Source: Diphasiastrum complanatum (taxonomy: Eukaryota > Streptophyta > Lycopodiopsida > Lycopodiales > Lycopodiaceae). Taken from it: a stretch of DNA of 64,000 bases. The notes under the pieces were generated by a model. That model saw only the letters and a list, made by a program, of their open reading frames with translations. It was not told the origin of the DNA and searched no databases. Within the stretch, counting starts at the first letter, position 1, and the number at the start of each line of letters is the position of its first letter. Made by a program: the position numbers and the translations under genes. Positions 1 through 13,689 of this stretch are shown here, in pieces. The stretch covers positions 44,852,632 to 44,916,631 of the forward strand of contig CM055112.1 in NCBI GenBank assembly GCA_029204225.1, read 5' to 3'.

Positions 1-975
1 CACACATGTGAATCCATGTTGGCACGTGTGAGGTGAGGTCAAAGTAGTTTAGATCTCATTCATAGGGTTAGGTAAGATTGGCAAATTAGGGCAAAAATGG
101 TCAATCATCTTGCTTATTACATGCTAGATTTTCACCTAACTTGAGGTGAAGAAGAGCTTATTGTACATGCAATCCATCATTCCATAGTGAGGAGATAGAA
201 TTTTTGGAGCACATTGGCAACCTTGAGGTTTCTACACATTTGTCTTGACTTTTTGTGAATGCTTTGGTATCTAAACTTGGTTCCACTTAATCTTTGATAA
301 TAGGCTGTACTAGAGGCCGTACCACACACGTGTGGGGTCGGAATTCAATGTTTGATCAATGCTTTTGATTGCCCTTGATTGTGGGCGTAAAAGTTTTCTA
401 TATTGAGTCTAGGGGTACCTAAACTTTTTAAGTCCTTATACACATTTTAGTAGATGATAGGCCAAACTTGGACGATGATGTGGCTTGAGCTAGCTTAGGA
501 TTTCTACATTTTTCATGATGAGAGTGGATGAGTGACACTTTCCTATGTGTTGCTATGAGATCAAGAGACCAATCAAAAGAGAGAAATCCATGAAATTGGT
601 CTAATCAAATTTGAGGGCCACCTCGAGGTATTACTATTAGCAGTGAGCCTCATTCTACACTTACACTTAGATTTTTTCTTGCTTTCTCTCTCTACCTGAG
701 AGCATGTAGTTGCTTCTCTCTCTACCTGAGAGCATGTACTTGCTTCTCTCTCTACCCAAGAGAAAGGCTTTTCCATACTTAGTTTTTTTCATTATGAGTT
801 TTCCACACATGTGAATGTACTTTGGTGAATGATTAATGCATGTTCTATGTGTTGTTGTCTTAGATTTGTGAGATAGATCTTGAATATCAATCTATAACTT
901 GATCTTTTGCAGTCACCCACATCTTAGGAGATCAATCACACTTTTGGGTTGTCCCACATGTGTGAAAATTTAACA
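1..975 (+). mobile_element. Copia LTR, family B, copy 1 (5'-truncated by window edge)
   Basis: Nearly identical to 8000-8970. It ends in TTAACA immediately before TGGTATCAGAGCC, the classic plant copia primer binding site. Inside are several CACACATGTG/CACACGTGTG palindromes and a triple CTCTC-TACCT-GAGAG motif at about 685-765. A small minus-strand ORF across that motif recurs in all copies only because the LTR recurs; it is not taken as a gene. The LTR start lies outside the window. Confidence 0.85.
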
Positions 976-1072
976 TGGTATCAGAGCCTACCTAAGATAT
1001 CCATGCATACATCAAGAGTGATGAGAAATTTGGTGTGAAATCAAGATCTAGAGTTAACATGGTATCAGAGCC
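976..1072 (+). promoter_or_regulatory. Duplicated tRNA-iMet primer binding site
   Basis: TGGTATCAGAGCC occurs at 976-988 and again at 1060-1072 because an 84 bp leader segment, including the LTR-end bases TTAACA, is tandemly duplicated. The other family-B copies (8971 and the mirrored copy at 41617-41629) have a single site. The PBS is where tRNA-iMet primes minus-strand DNA synthesis. Confidence 0.85.
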
Positions 1073-1765
1073 TACCTAAGATGTCCATGCATACATCAAG
1101 AGTGATGAGAAATTTGGCGTGAAATCAAGATCTAGAGAGTGTAGTTGCATCACCATAGCAATCTGTGTGATTTTTGGATCAAGAGGGGTCCAAAACACAT
1201 TGTTTTGATACTGTAGGAAATTCAGTGCTCAGAAATGTGTGAAGATCAGTCCACATTGACCAAGTGATTCTTCTTCAAGAGAAATCCAAAATTTGTGTTT
1301 GATAGCTTGCTAGAAAGGTAGATGAGTCTAGATTGTGTTTGAATTTGTTGGAAGTTATAGCCATTTGAATCAAGGTGGGTAGGGCACCCAACCTGGTTGG
1401 ACACACCAAGTTTGACACATATCTAGCTTCTTTGATCCAAAAACTCAAGAAAAAGCTTGCCAATCTTGTCTATTTGAGATCTAGACAATTTTCTGAGGTC
1501 ATGGCCACATAGTTTCATCAAATCACTTGTATTTGAGTCTTTTGTGAATGATTTTAGTGCTTTCCACATGCTTGAGTGAGGTTGACCCAAAATTTGTCCT
1601 TGTTTCATCTTTGATTGAAAGTTTGATCTAGTTGAGAGAGATTGGTAGAGCTAGTGAGATAGATCTCACACCAAGTTGCAAGATCGCAAATTGGAGTTGG
1701 TAGCACACCAATTGAGAGAGAAGCAACACTTTTTGATCCATTACAGGACCCCTTCTCAAGTTTTC

Positions 1766-1868
1766 ATGGCTTCCTTGGGGTCCTTTCTCTTGGAGTCTAG
1801 TGAGAGATTAACCACCTCCAATTACTCTATTTGGAAGGTGAAGATAGAGTCGATTTTTATCCTCCAAA
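1766..1868 (+). pseudogene. Copia gag N-terminus fragment, copy 1
   Basis: Starts MASLGSFLLESSERLTTSNY and continues SIWKVKIES, matching the start of copia Gag proteins (UBN2/DUF4219 region). The intact 857-codon ORF at 55537 starts with a closely related segment. It ends after the residues encoded by AATGTAATGGATAT, where the sequence changes abruptly to a gypsy integrase tail. The leader from the PBS to the ATG is retained. Not functional. Confidence 0.8.
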
Positions 1869-2230
1869 ATGTAATGGATATCTTACACCATTTCAGTTGG
1901 TCTATGGTCAACATGATATCGTAATGCCAGTAGAGTTTTTGGTCCCTTCATTAAGGATCGCCACAGCCCAACACCTTGATGAATCCAAATCTCTACAATT
2001 ATGCCATGAAGCACTGCATAAACTTTGTGAGACACGCTTACTAGTTGTGCATGCATTGGCAGCTGAGAAAGAATGACGCATAAAAAATATCTTCGATCTG
2101 GAGATCTGATCCTCATGTACAAGACCAAGGCGATCAAGTAAAAGTTGAAGTTCACAGGTGAAGGCCCATTCCGAGTAAAAGAGATCCTCAACCATGGACC
2201 AGTGAACCTCGAGAAGTTAGTATTTTTGGG
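1869..2230 (+). pseudogene. Gypsy integrase C-terminal remnant
   Basis: Reading across frames gives TPFQLVYGQHDIVMPVEFLV, then SLRIA, then a segment with GDLILMYKTKAIK and KLKFTGEGPFRVKEIL. This is the order found at the end of Ty3/gypsy integrases: the TPF-LVYG-PVE block, then the GPY/F module. Frameshifts and stops (for example after LAAEKE) break it. It is fused directly to a copia gag start, so this is a chimera of two superfamilies. The mirror copy is at 48505-48867. Confidence 0.75.
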
Positions 2231-4089
<1,859 letters not shown>

Positions 4090-4169
4090 CTCTCGTTCGT
4101 GCTTGTGAATGCTAAAGTCTATACTTTGCATGTGAAATTCAAGTGTAAAAGAAGTGTAGGCAATGTATG

Positions 4170-4177
4170 TATTTATA
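4170..4177 (-). promoter_or_regulatory. TATA box of the left peptide-like gene
   Basis: TATAAATA on the minus strand, about 80 bp upstream of the MEIHQ start codon and conserved in the right copy (47236-47243). Confidence 0.5.
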
Positions 4178-5274
4178 TGATGAAAATATGATGGCCGCTA
4201 GCAAGTGATATACAAGTCATATTCTTCGTTCTTTGAAAAGGTTCAATTACAGCATCTACATTTTGTACCATTTTGAAAATTCAACACAACATTGAAAGTT
4301 GAAAAACGATGGATTTTGAATAATTATATTCACATGACTATCACTGATTGACATGTTTCATTATGTATATTTTGGTAAAGAATATTTTGGTGAACTTGTG
4401 GGATTGCTATCCTAATTTGTCCTAAACAACAATGAATTATTGCACATATTTAGATGATCAAGAATATTCTTCCAATATACTAGATTCACTAATTGACACA
4501 TTATGTGAGATCGCGACTCTAGTTTGTCCAAAACATATACAACAACAAATTATTGTATATATTCACGCTATTATCTAGAAAAAATAAAGACAAAAAGCAC
4601 CATTGATCATTTAGATTTTAAAACTTTCATTCTTTGTCATTTTGTGTATTTTACTTCTTAGCATTGAATTATTGTAACCTTACATTTTTCTTGGTATATG
4701 TAGCAATAAAGACAAAAAACATATCAATCATCTTTTAGATTCTAAAACTTTCATTTCCATTTCTTAGCACTTCTTTCAATGAGTAAAAGCTTCATTTTAA
4801 CTTGCAAGTTATGAAAGTTTTCATTTTCAAACTTGTCAATTTGAAGAATTACTCATACCTTAGTCATCTTTGCACTTGTCAAGGTCTCTCTTCAACACCA
4901 ACTACAATACCCATCAATCCCATACCACCAAAAAAAATCTCATCCTAATCTTCCAAATGGAGAAATTATAACGCTTGATTCCAAGACTATATTGCTATGA
5001 AGTACCATCTTGACTAGAATGTGAAAAACTCGATAAAAAATGATGAACTGAAGATGACATGCATAACGCACTAATCTTATGCTTCCAATAAACTCTGAGT
5101 ATTGAGAAATAAAGTTTAATCACTTATAAGATATCATGAAGAGATTAATTTGGAAATCTTTTACCTATTTGAGAATTTTATGAGCATTAACAAGAATCCA
5201 ATGTAGCAATTTGGACAAAAATCACAACCAAAGCAAAACCAAATTATATTTCAAATCTAAAGATGAAATAAAAC
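4178..5274. other. AT-rich arm sequence, no gene seen
   Basis: Mirrored at 46140-47230 except that 4775-5222 is absent from the right arm. The right-arm junction joins CTTAGCACTT to CACAACCAAAGC through the short shared CAC(T). Nothing coding is supported here. Confidence 0.6.
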
Positions 5275-5481
5275 TCAAATGAATTGTAAAGAACTAAAAA
5301 GATAGAGAATAAGCCATTTTGAGATAGACCGCTCCTTAATAAAGCCATGATCCCAAAAGACACCAAAAATTGCCTTTCTAGCTTCACATCTTTGAGCTTG
5401 TTTTTCACCTTTCAAATATAAGAAAAACAAAAGAATCTCTTGAACAATGATATAGATCAACAACCTAAGCAATGATGCCAT
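5275..5481 (-). CDS. Small membrane-protein-like ORF (68 codons)
   Basis: Starts MASLLRLLIYIIVQEILLFF, one likely transmembrane segment, followed by a charged stretch (KGEKQAQRCEARKAIF) and a hydrophobic tail ending FSSLQFI. The right-arm copy (45893-46090) has the same frame and the same end but is three codons shorter by an in-frame change (HGFIKERSIS versus HAEESIS). Keeping the frame across an indel is mild evidence of coding. I do not recognise the product, and a chance ORF in repetitive DNA remains possible. Confidence 0.35.
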   Translation of the reverse strand: MASLLRLLIYIIVQEILLFFLYLKGEKQAQRCEARKAIFGVFWDHGFIKERSISKWLILYLFSSLQFI

Positions 5482-6079
5482 GTGAAATTTTTAACATCGA
5501 GAAAATCCTAAACATGTCAAGATCCAATGATCTTCAAATTTGAAACTTCAAGATGCACGACAAGTAAAATAGCAATTTACTATGCATGATGATCATGTCT
5601 TTCTTTTGTAGCTTAGTTCTCTTTAGATAGACAAAATAATTGTAGGTTCTCACAGAGATGGTAAATGAATTAATATTGGAGATTATTAGACTTGGTATGG
5701 TTTTGAGTGATGTAGTCCTAGTTATCAACATATATTCGAAAACATGCAGCTTAATATCGAGTATAGAATCCAAATATTAACATAGCATAGAGTTTTGAAG
5801 GCACTCTCAATGAAATATCAAACTCCACAAACACAAAAAAGTCTAACAGTTCGATTCCATCGACAACTGAAATGTTTTCTTATCAAAATTAATCGACCAA
5901 AAATTTGACAAAGATCTGTTCTGCTAGCTCGAACCAAGCAGTTCCCACATTCAAATCTATGAATATTCTAAGCATTGCTCGCAATCATAATCATTAGTGA
6001 ACTATACCATCGACATTCTGGATGGAGTTCAACGATGAAATCAAATCTTGCTTTTGTGAAGAAATGTAAAAGCTATCTA
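5482..6079. other. Arm sequence with a short conserved ORF only
   Basis: Contains a minus-strand ORF of 79 codons (5534-5773) that is shared with the right arm at 45628-45840, but with a different N-terminus. The frame shows no domain, signal or compositional support, so it is described here rather than called a gene. Confidence 0.4.
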
Positions 6080-6735
6080 TCTAGGATCTTGAGTTTTGGT
6101 GGTGCTAGGCATTTTTTGGTTACCATCTATTTGTAGGTAGATGATAGGGCCATCCTTGGCTTAGGAGGCAACTCGAGCTAGTACACTTGTACTTTCATGT
6201 TAGGCCAAAATCAACTTGTGATGTGGCTTGAGCTAGTTAGGCATGCTACAAGTGTCCTCATTAAATTGGATATGTGACTTAAGTCAAAGTGTTGGCATGA
6301 GGCCAAGAGACCAATCAAAAGAGAGATTTTCATAGAGATGGTCCAATCAAATTAGAGGAGTCATAAGTCACTCATCCAATCACATCTGGAGGAGGAGAGA
6401 AAGAGGTCCAATAGGATATGTGCATCCTCTACTACGAGTTCCTATTAGAAGGATGGATAGGGTGAATATGCACTTGAGTTTTTTAGAGTTAATGAGATTT
6501 CTACATTTTTTAGTCATATTGGATTCTCTCTCTACCCGACGCTTGATAGTTGGTTTATCTCTCTACCAGAGAGCAAGATTTTTTCATACTTAATTTTTTC
6601 AAGTACAAGTCTCCACACGTGTGTATGCGTCTTCAATCTTGATTCCTATTTTGCCTAGATAGATTGAGCTCTCAGTTGTGGTTGCTGCTGCATCTCTAAG
6701 ATCTATTCTCTTCCGAGGTATACACAAACACTTCT
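6080..6735 (+). mobile_element. Diverged relative of the family-B LTR
   Basis: Shares ordered landmarks with family-B LTRs: GACCAATCAAAAGAGAGA, ATGGTCCAATCAAATT, then two CTCTC-TACC-GAGAG-type motifs at about 6526-6575, TTCATACTTAATTTTTTC, and CTCCACACGTGTG. It is clearly more diverged than the B copies. No PBS follows, so it is probably an old solo or truncated LTR. The mirror copy is at about 44540-45300. Confidence 0.65.
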
Positions 6736-6936
6736 AGCCTACTACTGATTTATAAAGCATTTAGATTAATGAGCCTTAGTGCAAAATGTAGAATGAAAGC
6801 TGAATAAACATACCAATGAACCAACATTAAGCATTCAAGATTATGCACAAAGCAAAATGCAAGTAGCATTGTATTTTTGTCAATGATCTTTGGGAACTGT
6901 GTGGCATACCAGACAACACGTTGCCGCAAGAGATTT

Positions 6937-7331
6937 CTATCTCTTACCAACTATCAGATGGTCTTGTTTTCTATCGAATCTTGATCTCGAGCTCATGTCT
7001 TTTACATACCTACATAAAACTAATACAAAGTGAGTTACAATTAGTACAGAGATTGTATTAAAAAGTTTTGATTGAAAATATTCATAAAAGATCGAGTGTT
7101 TACAGTTACTTACAAGTTTACCATTGAAAATGAATCTGAAGTCCGAAAGTACATCATCCTGTAGGAGCAATAGTTCTCGCTTGATGTAATTTAGACTCCA
7201 ATCTTCTTCCACCTCAACGCACGTCAAAACGGCATCATTGTATATAATTTTAATATTTTTTCGTTTTGAATGTCCACTGGCTTCCAAGTCTTGATCGAGT
7301 GGCACCCATTTACCTTTATTTTTTTTTCATC
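6937..7331 (-). pseudogene. Ubiquitin-like gene fragment with an intron, left copy
   Basis: The minus-strand frame gives GKWVPLDQDLEASGHSKR, then KNIKIIYNDAVLT, VEVEEDWSLNYIKRELLLLQ and DFRFIFNGKL. The pattern VEVE...IKRELLLLQD...FRFIFNGK fits the beta-grasp of ubiquitin-like domains, where ubiquitin has LEVE...VKAKIQD...RLIFAGK. A GTAAGT donor follows GKL, and TTATGTAG lies before GTATGTAAAAG, as in a short intron. The likely ATG (7331) is followed by nine A and then TAA, a frameshift relative to the right copy, which has eleven A. It looks like a captured host gene exon. Confidence 0.5.
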
Positions 7332-7886
7332 TTTGATAATGGAAGCATAAGCTCAACATTTGTTTTTCAATTTGATAATGGAAGCACATTTATAAATAGA
7401 TTTTCTTCCTAAAGATGTTCTAAAATCCAAATTTCTGGCCTTCCAATAAGATCAAAATGATAGTTTTGACCTTTTGCTTTTTTGAACTGCTCCGCTTGAT
7501 GATGGATGCATCAAAACCCAAGAGTCAATTCAATAAGCTCTATGTTGTACAAGTGTTATTTGTTATATAATTTGGCTCCTATATAAGCTATTTATACTGG
7601 TGAAAGTTTTGGTTTTATTGAAAAACTGTTCACACCCATTGATTTCCCTTTGTCAATTCTGTATTGTACTATCGTCATTCCTAGTGACATTATAAATTGA
7701 GAAGTTTGAGTTATATTTCATCATAAAATTCATCTCAAGCTTGTAATTCACAAACTCCAAATATCAACAATTTCACAATTGTCAACAATGGAATGAGATT
7801 ATGAGCCTAAGACTGAGAATCAAATAGACTATGATGATGGTTTTGAAGTTGACTCTAGAATATCAGTAGGACCAAGGTGAAGATTT
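7332..7886. other. Arm sequence with remnant of an upstream exon
   Basis: 7420-7500 matches the right arm at 43205-43290. About 640 bp of intervening exon-like DNA found on the right (43290-43930) is deleted here. The rest is AT-rich, mirrored at 42807-43200, with no gene seen. Confidence 0.5.
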
Positions 7887-8970
7887 TGTGAGAAATTGTC
7901 AAAAAATTGACAAATCTAGCTTGATCAAAACCATGTAAATTGTACATACATGGGTCCCACACATGTGAATCCATGTTGGCACGTGTGAGGTGAGGTCACA
8001 CTAGTTTAGATCTCATTCATAGGGTTAGGTAAGATTGACAAATTAGAGCAAAAAAGGTCAATCATCTTGCTTATTACATGCTAGATTTTCACCTAGCTTG
8101 AGGTGAAGAAGAGCTTATTGTACATGCAATCCATCATTCCATAGTGAGGAGATAGAATTTTTGGAGCACATTGGCAACCTTGAGGTTTCTACACATTTGT
8201 CTTGAGTTTTTGTGAATGCTTTGGTATCTAAACTTGGTTCCACTTAATCTTTCATAATAGGTTGTACTAGAGTCCGTATCACACACGTGTGCAGTCGGAA
8301 TTCAATGTTTGATCAATGCTTTTGATTTCCCTTGATTGTGGGTGTGAAAGTTTGTAAAAGTTATCTATATTGAGTCTAGGGGTACCTAAACTTTTTTAGT
8401 CCTTATACACGTTTTAGTAGATGATAGGCCAAACTTGGACGATGATGTGGCTTGGGCTAGCTTAGGATTTCTACATTTTTCATGATGAGAGTGGATGAGT
8501 GACACTTTCCTATGTGTTGCTATGAGATCAAGAGACCAATCAAAAGAGAGAAATCCATGAAATTGGTCCAATCAAATTTGAGGGCCACCTCGAGGTATTA
8601 CTATTAGGAGTGAGCCTCATTCTACACTTAGGTTTTTGGAGATCTTGAGAGTTTCTACACTTAGATTTTTTCTTGCTTTCTCTCTCTACTTGAGAGCATG
8701 TAGTTGCTTCTCTCTCTACCTGAGAGCATGTACTTGCTTTTCTCTCTACCCAAGAGAAAGGCTTTTCCATACTTAGTTTTTTTCATCATGAGTTTCCCAC
8801 ACATGTGAATGTACTTTGGTGAATGATTAATGCATGTTCTATGTGCTGTTGTCTTAGATTTGTGAGATAGATCTTGAATATCAATCTATAATTTGATCTT
8901 TGTGCAATCACCCACATCTTAGGGGATCAATCACACTTTTGGGCTATCCCACAAGTGTGAAAATTTAACA
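7887..8970 (+). mobile_element. Copia LTR, family B, copy 2 (complete)
   Basis: Begins TGTGAGAAATTG and ends TTTAACA, followed directly by TGGTATCAGAGCC, so both LTR ends are visible; length 1084 bp. It includes CACACATGTG and CACACGTGTG palindromes and the triple CTCTC-TACCT-GAGAG motif at 8685-8765. A 100 bp segment present in the mirrored copy is deleted near 8030 between AACCCTA-type repeats. Confidence 0.9.
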
Positions 8971-8983
8971 TGGTATCAGAGCC
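8971..8983 (+). promoter_or_regulatory. Primer binding site (tRNA-iMet)
   Basis: TGGTATCAGAGCC directly abuts the LTR end, as in most plant copia elements. Confidence 0.9.
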
Positions 8984-9677
8984 TACCTAAGATATCCATG
9001 CATACATCAAGAGTGATGAGAAATTTGGCGTGAAATCAAGATCTAGAGAGTGTAGTTGCATCACCATAGCACTCTGTGTGATTTTTGGATCAAGAGAGGT
9101 CCAAAACACATTGTTTTGATACTGTAGGGAATTCAGTGCTCAGAAACGTGTGAAGATCAGTCCACTTTGATCAAGTGATTCCTCTTCAAGAGAAATTCAA
9201 AATTTGTGTTTGATAGCTTGCTAGAAAGGTAGAAGAGTCTAGATTGTGTTGCAATTTGTTGGAAGTTATAGCCATTTGAATCAAGGTGGGTAGGGCACCC
9301 AACCTAGTTGGACACACCAAGTTTGACACATATCTAGCTTGTTTGATCCAAAAACTCAAGAAAAAGCTTGCCAATCTTGTCTATTTGAGATCTAGACAAT
9401 TTTTTGAGGTCATGGCCACATAGTTTCATGCAAATCACTTGTATTTGAGTCTTTTGTGGATGATTATAGTGCTTTCCACATGCTTGAGTGAGGGTGACCC
9501 AAAATGTGTACTTGTTTCATCTTTGATTGAAAGCTCGATCTAGTTGAGAGAGATTGGTAGAGCTAGTGAGATAGATCTCACACCAAGTTACAAGATCTCA
9601 AATTGGAGTCAGTAGCACACCAATTGAGAGAGAAGCAACACTTACTGATCCATTACAAGACACCTTCTCAAGTTTTC

Positions 9678-9839
9678 ATGGCTTCTTTGGGGTCCTTTCT
9701 CTTGGAGTCTAGTGAGAGATTAACCACCTCCAATAACTCTATTTGGAAGGTGAGGATAGAGTTGATTTTTATCCTCCAAAATATAATGGATATTGTCCTT
9801 GGACTTGAGTTTTGCTTCACAACAATTTTCAGTGAATGA
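9678..9839 (+). pseudogene. Copia gag N-terminus fragment, copy 2
   Basis: Encodes MASLGSFLLESSERLTTSNN, then SIWKVRIELIFILQNIMDIV and LGLE, matching copia Gag up to the residues before EEPQ in intact relatives. Homology stops at about 9803 and a stop codon follows shortly. The same truncation is present in the right arm (40761-40922), so it predates the inverted duplication. Confidence 0.8.
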
Positions 9840-10374
9840 AGCTCTTTTTTTTATATTTCAGCATAGAATCAGCAGTATAGCTTAATCATGGTATAGGCAG
9901 CTTTCTTCTATGAGCATAAAATATTTTTGACTCTTGATAGCACCAACAAATCTTCAAGTATCAGTGGCAAATAGATAAATCTCTGAAGCTTAGCCAAAGT
10001 AGAAATTCTTGTAATTTGAGCAATGCGATATGTCACTACACTTTGTATAAGCGCTTCGCTTCTGTTATGGCTTTCTGATACGGCTGTAAACCTTGTGAAA
10101 ACACATAAAACCAAAACAAAACAAAAATATATACATAACAAAACTTTACTTTGAAACAGATACACATTAGCTTACAGAAAAACAAAGTATTATTGACATA
10201 ATGAAACTTTCACAGTTTGACGCCTGTATTAACATACCAAATCTACAACGACAAACAATACAAAACTAAACTAAATACAATATAAATAAGTCTAAAAACT
10301 TCTAAAATAAATGTTCAACAAAAAATGTGTAAACTAAGAATCGAAAACAATAAAAAAAATAATTGTCTTCCAAC
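9840..10374. other. AT-rich arm sequence, no supported gene
   Basis: Mirrored at 40220-40760. A minus-strand ORF (9908-10165) exists, but its right-arm copy is interrupted and it shows no domain. Confidence 0.5.
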
Positions 10375-10662
10375 TCATGGAGGTTGAAAATATCGTAAAT
10401 GCAGTCTTTTAATCAGTTCAGCTTCATAGGTAGTTTGGATAGAGCCTTCAAACGATAAAATAATATAGTCCACCAGCCATGCTATTGACCCTACATAGAT
10501 GAATGGAAAAACAATTTGTTGTAGCAGGGTATCGGAAAAACATTTCAATGGTGTTCTCCATTGGTGCAATGCTTGTTCTTCATAGGCCTCAAAGATTTTC
10601 GTACTTCCATTGTTGAAATAGAGAACTGTTGACAATTTGGATGGAATGGTACTAATGGGCAA
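10375..10662 (-). pseudogene. Unknown gene fragment, terminal exon-like ORF (left)
   Basis: A 95-codon frame reading LPISTIPSKLSTVLYFNNGS near its start, then QALHQWRTPLKCFSDTLLQQ and a hydrophobic stretch (IVFPFIYVGSIAWLVDYIIL), ending LRYFQPP plus stop. It begins at TTG, and a splice-acceptor-like AATAG precedes it, so it may be an exon rather than a full gene. In the right arm the same frame is broken by a frameshift after LLQR. Not recognised. Confidence 0.4.
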
Positions 10663-10689
10663 TACTATTCATTCGCTAAAACTCGCCAA

Positions 10690-11270
10690 CATTTCAAATA
10701 GGGCCTGTACAACCTTCCAAATATTTGAGACATAATGACTCGTCAAATTCAGTACATAGAACTGGGAATTTATGAAAAATTAAGATAGCATGTACTTCTT
10801 CCTCCTCAAACTAATATAGTAAATGAAGTATCATTATGTTCTTCATTTAAACTAGCAGTATCTTCTTTCAAATATAACTCATTTGTAAAGACATAATATT
10901 GCAACAATAAATCAAGTTGAAGTTCTAAACATGGTTCTAAAGATGTTTAAAATATCATGTCAGAATCTTGTTGATTCTCATAATCGTCTGTTGTACATGA
11001 GAGAAGAGATTTCCTTAAAAAGTAATGGTTGTGCTTACAAAGATTGGAGAACTTGGAGAAGTGCTACCTTTCGATGAAATTTCGGTGTGGATCAATTGGA
11101 CTTCTCTTCCAGGTGGATAGCAAGGTTGCAAGTGGGTGTACTATCCCGGTTTCAATTTGCATGTTGCTAAAATCCATTTCTCTCAAAAAAAATTGGGGTT
11201 TTATGGAGAATTGTCCTAGAAAGCCAATTTGTGATACTCTTTTGGAGCCTTTTCTTGTGTAGCTCAAATC
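10690..11270 (-). pseudogene. Unknown gene fragment, upstream exon-like pieces (left)
   Basis: Two more coding-like pieces lie on the same strand as the terminal exon. One (about 10700-10810) reads EEVHAILIFHKFPVLCTEFD then ESLCLKYLEGC. The other (11078-11267) reads KRVSQIGFLGQFSIKPQFFL then REMDFSNMQIETGIVHPLAT and TWKRSPIDPHRNFIER, ending at a GT donor (AAG/GTAGCA). Their order suggests one interrupted host gene captured in the arm. The family is not identified. Confidence 0.35.
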
Positions 11271-11875
11271 TTCTGTATATCTAAATTTTACAGCAAGTGT
11301 ACTTTCATTTTCGGAATCATTAATGATAAAATTTATGATGCATGCCGGATCTTTCCTTGATTTATGGTTCTAGGCTATGTTTTGGTCAAAATTGCTTGGT
11401 TTTTCATGCATTTTGACTCAAAATTGATCGTAAGAACACAAATCCAGCAAGATCAGATCAATTAGATGGCTGTAATTTTGTAAATTGGTCTAAAAAAATT
11501 CTGTAATGACATTTGATAACTGATGTAGTGTGCTTTGCATGTCAGATGGACATTGGTTTAGTGGCATTAAGAATTAAATAGTATTTCGATTTTTCGATTT
11601 CGATTGCCTTTTGTACTAACAAGATTTTTGTCAAAAAAAAATTGACTTACCTAAAATGAACCAAAAATTGAGTTTTTTCAAAATTTTGGTCATTTTCTCG
11701 TTATCTATGGAATAAGTTTAGATCTATAAATTGACTACACTTAGTTTTCGATCACAGTTAGTCACAGTTTTTTCACTAAGGCTAAATTATTTTCCGGTGA
11801 TAGATAATTTAAAATTGACAGAAGGAACCACAATGAATATGCCGGCAATTTTTACTGTATGTTATATTGACTTTT
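11271..11875. other. AT-rich arm sequence, no gene seen
   Basis: Mirrored at 38780-39380. At about 11876 the left arm jumps from TTGACTTTTGTACC into the gypsy gag, whereas the right arm has 4.8 kb between the same two points. Confidence 0.6.
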
Positions 11876-11876
11876 G

Positions 11877-12240
11877 TACCTTCCCAAGTGCTTTTCTCTT
11901 CGTCTGATAGGTTGAAGAACCAATCTTGTGCCACTGCTATCAGAGACATGGGAAACAACATCAGTTTCTCTGCCAATGTCCGTTCGCCATAAATTTCGCA
12001 CACTTGCTCGTAGATATGGAGGAATCTGATAGGATCTGGTGACCCATCATATTTTGGTATCTCTATGATAGGTGCTCTCTGAACTGCTTCTAAGGGTGTG
12101 ACAGGTACGGGTTGACCCATAGGATCCATCTGTGTTGGTTCCGGTTCTACCTTGATGCACTGCTGCAACTCTAGGGAGGTTTGGAGCTTGATTTGCAATC
12201 CTTCTCGGCTCTAATCGTCCAGATCTCAAATTCATTCGAC
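11877..12240 (-). pseudogene. Gypsy gag fragment (left)
   Basis: The minus strand starts MNLRSGRLEPRRIANQAPNL, shifts frame, then reads IEIPKYDGSPDPIRFLHIYE, VCEIYGERTLAEKLMLFPMS and AQDWFFNLSDEEKSTWEG. This is the retrotransposon Gag domain (PF03732-type: PK-DG--DP--FL, KL-LFP-SL, A--WF--L, TWE). It is truncated after TWEG at the arm-specific junction. The right copy (33601-34210) goes about 80 codons further. Confidence 0.8.
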
Positions 12241-13510
<1,270 letters not shown>

Positions 13511-13689
13511 CAAACAAACAAACAAAAATCAGGCACCAACCTCAAACAATGATCTTCAAGCATTGATCTTGAAGCACCCTCAAGCACTGATCTTCAAGCC
13601 CTCGAGCACACTGGTCTTCAATTGCCCTCAATCGCTCCAAAGATGCTCCAACCTACAAAAAAACAAAGTGAGAGAGAAGGGTCTGGATC

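Noticed and set aside
573-776. Recurrent minus-strand ORF MEKPFSWVEREA... (also 8540-8770, 41829-42059)
   Set aside because: It sits in the LTR across the CTCTC hairpin repeats and is repeated only because the LTR is repeated.
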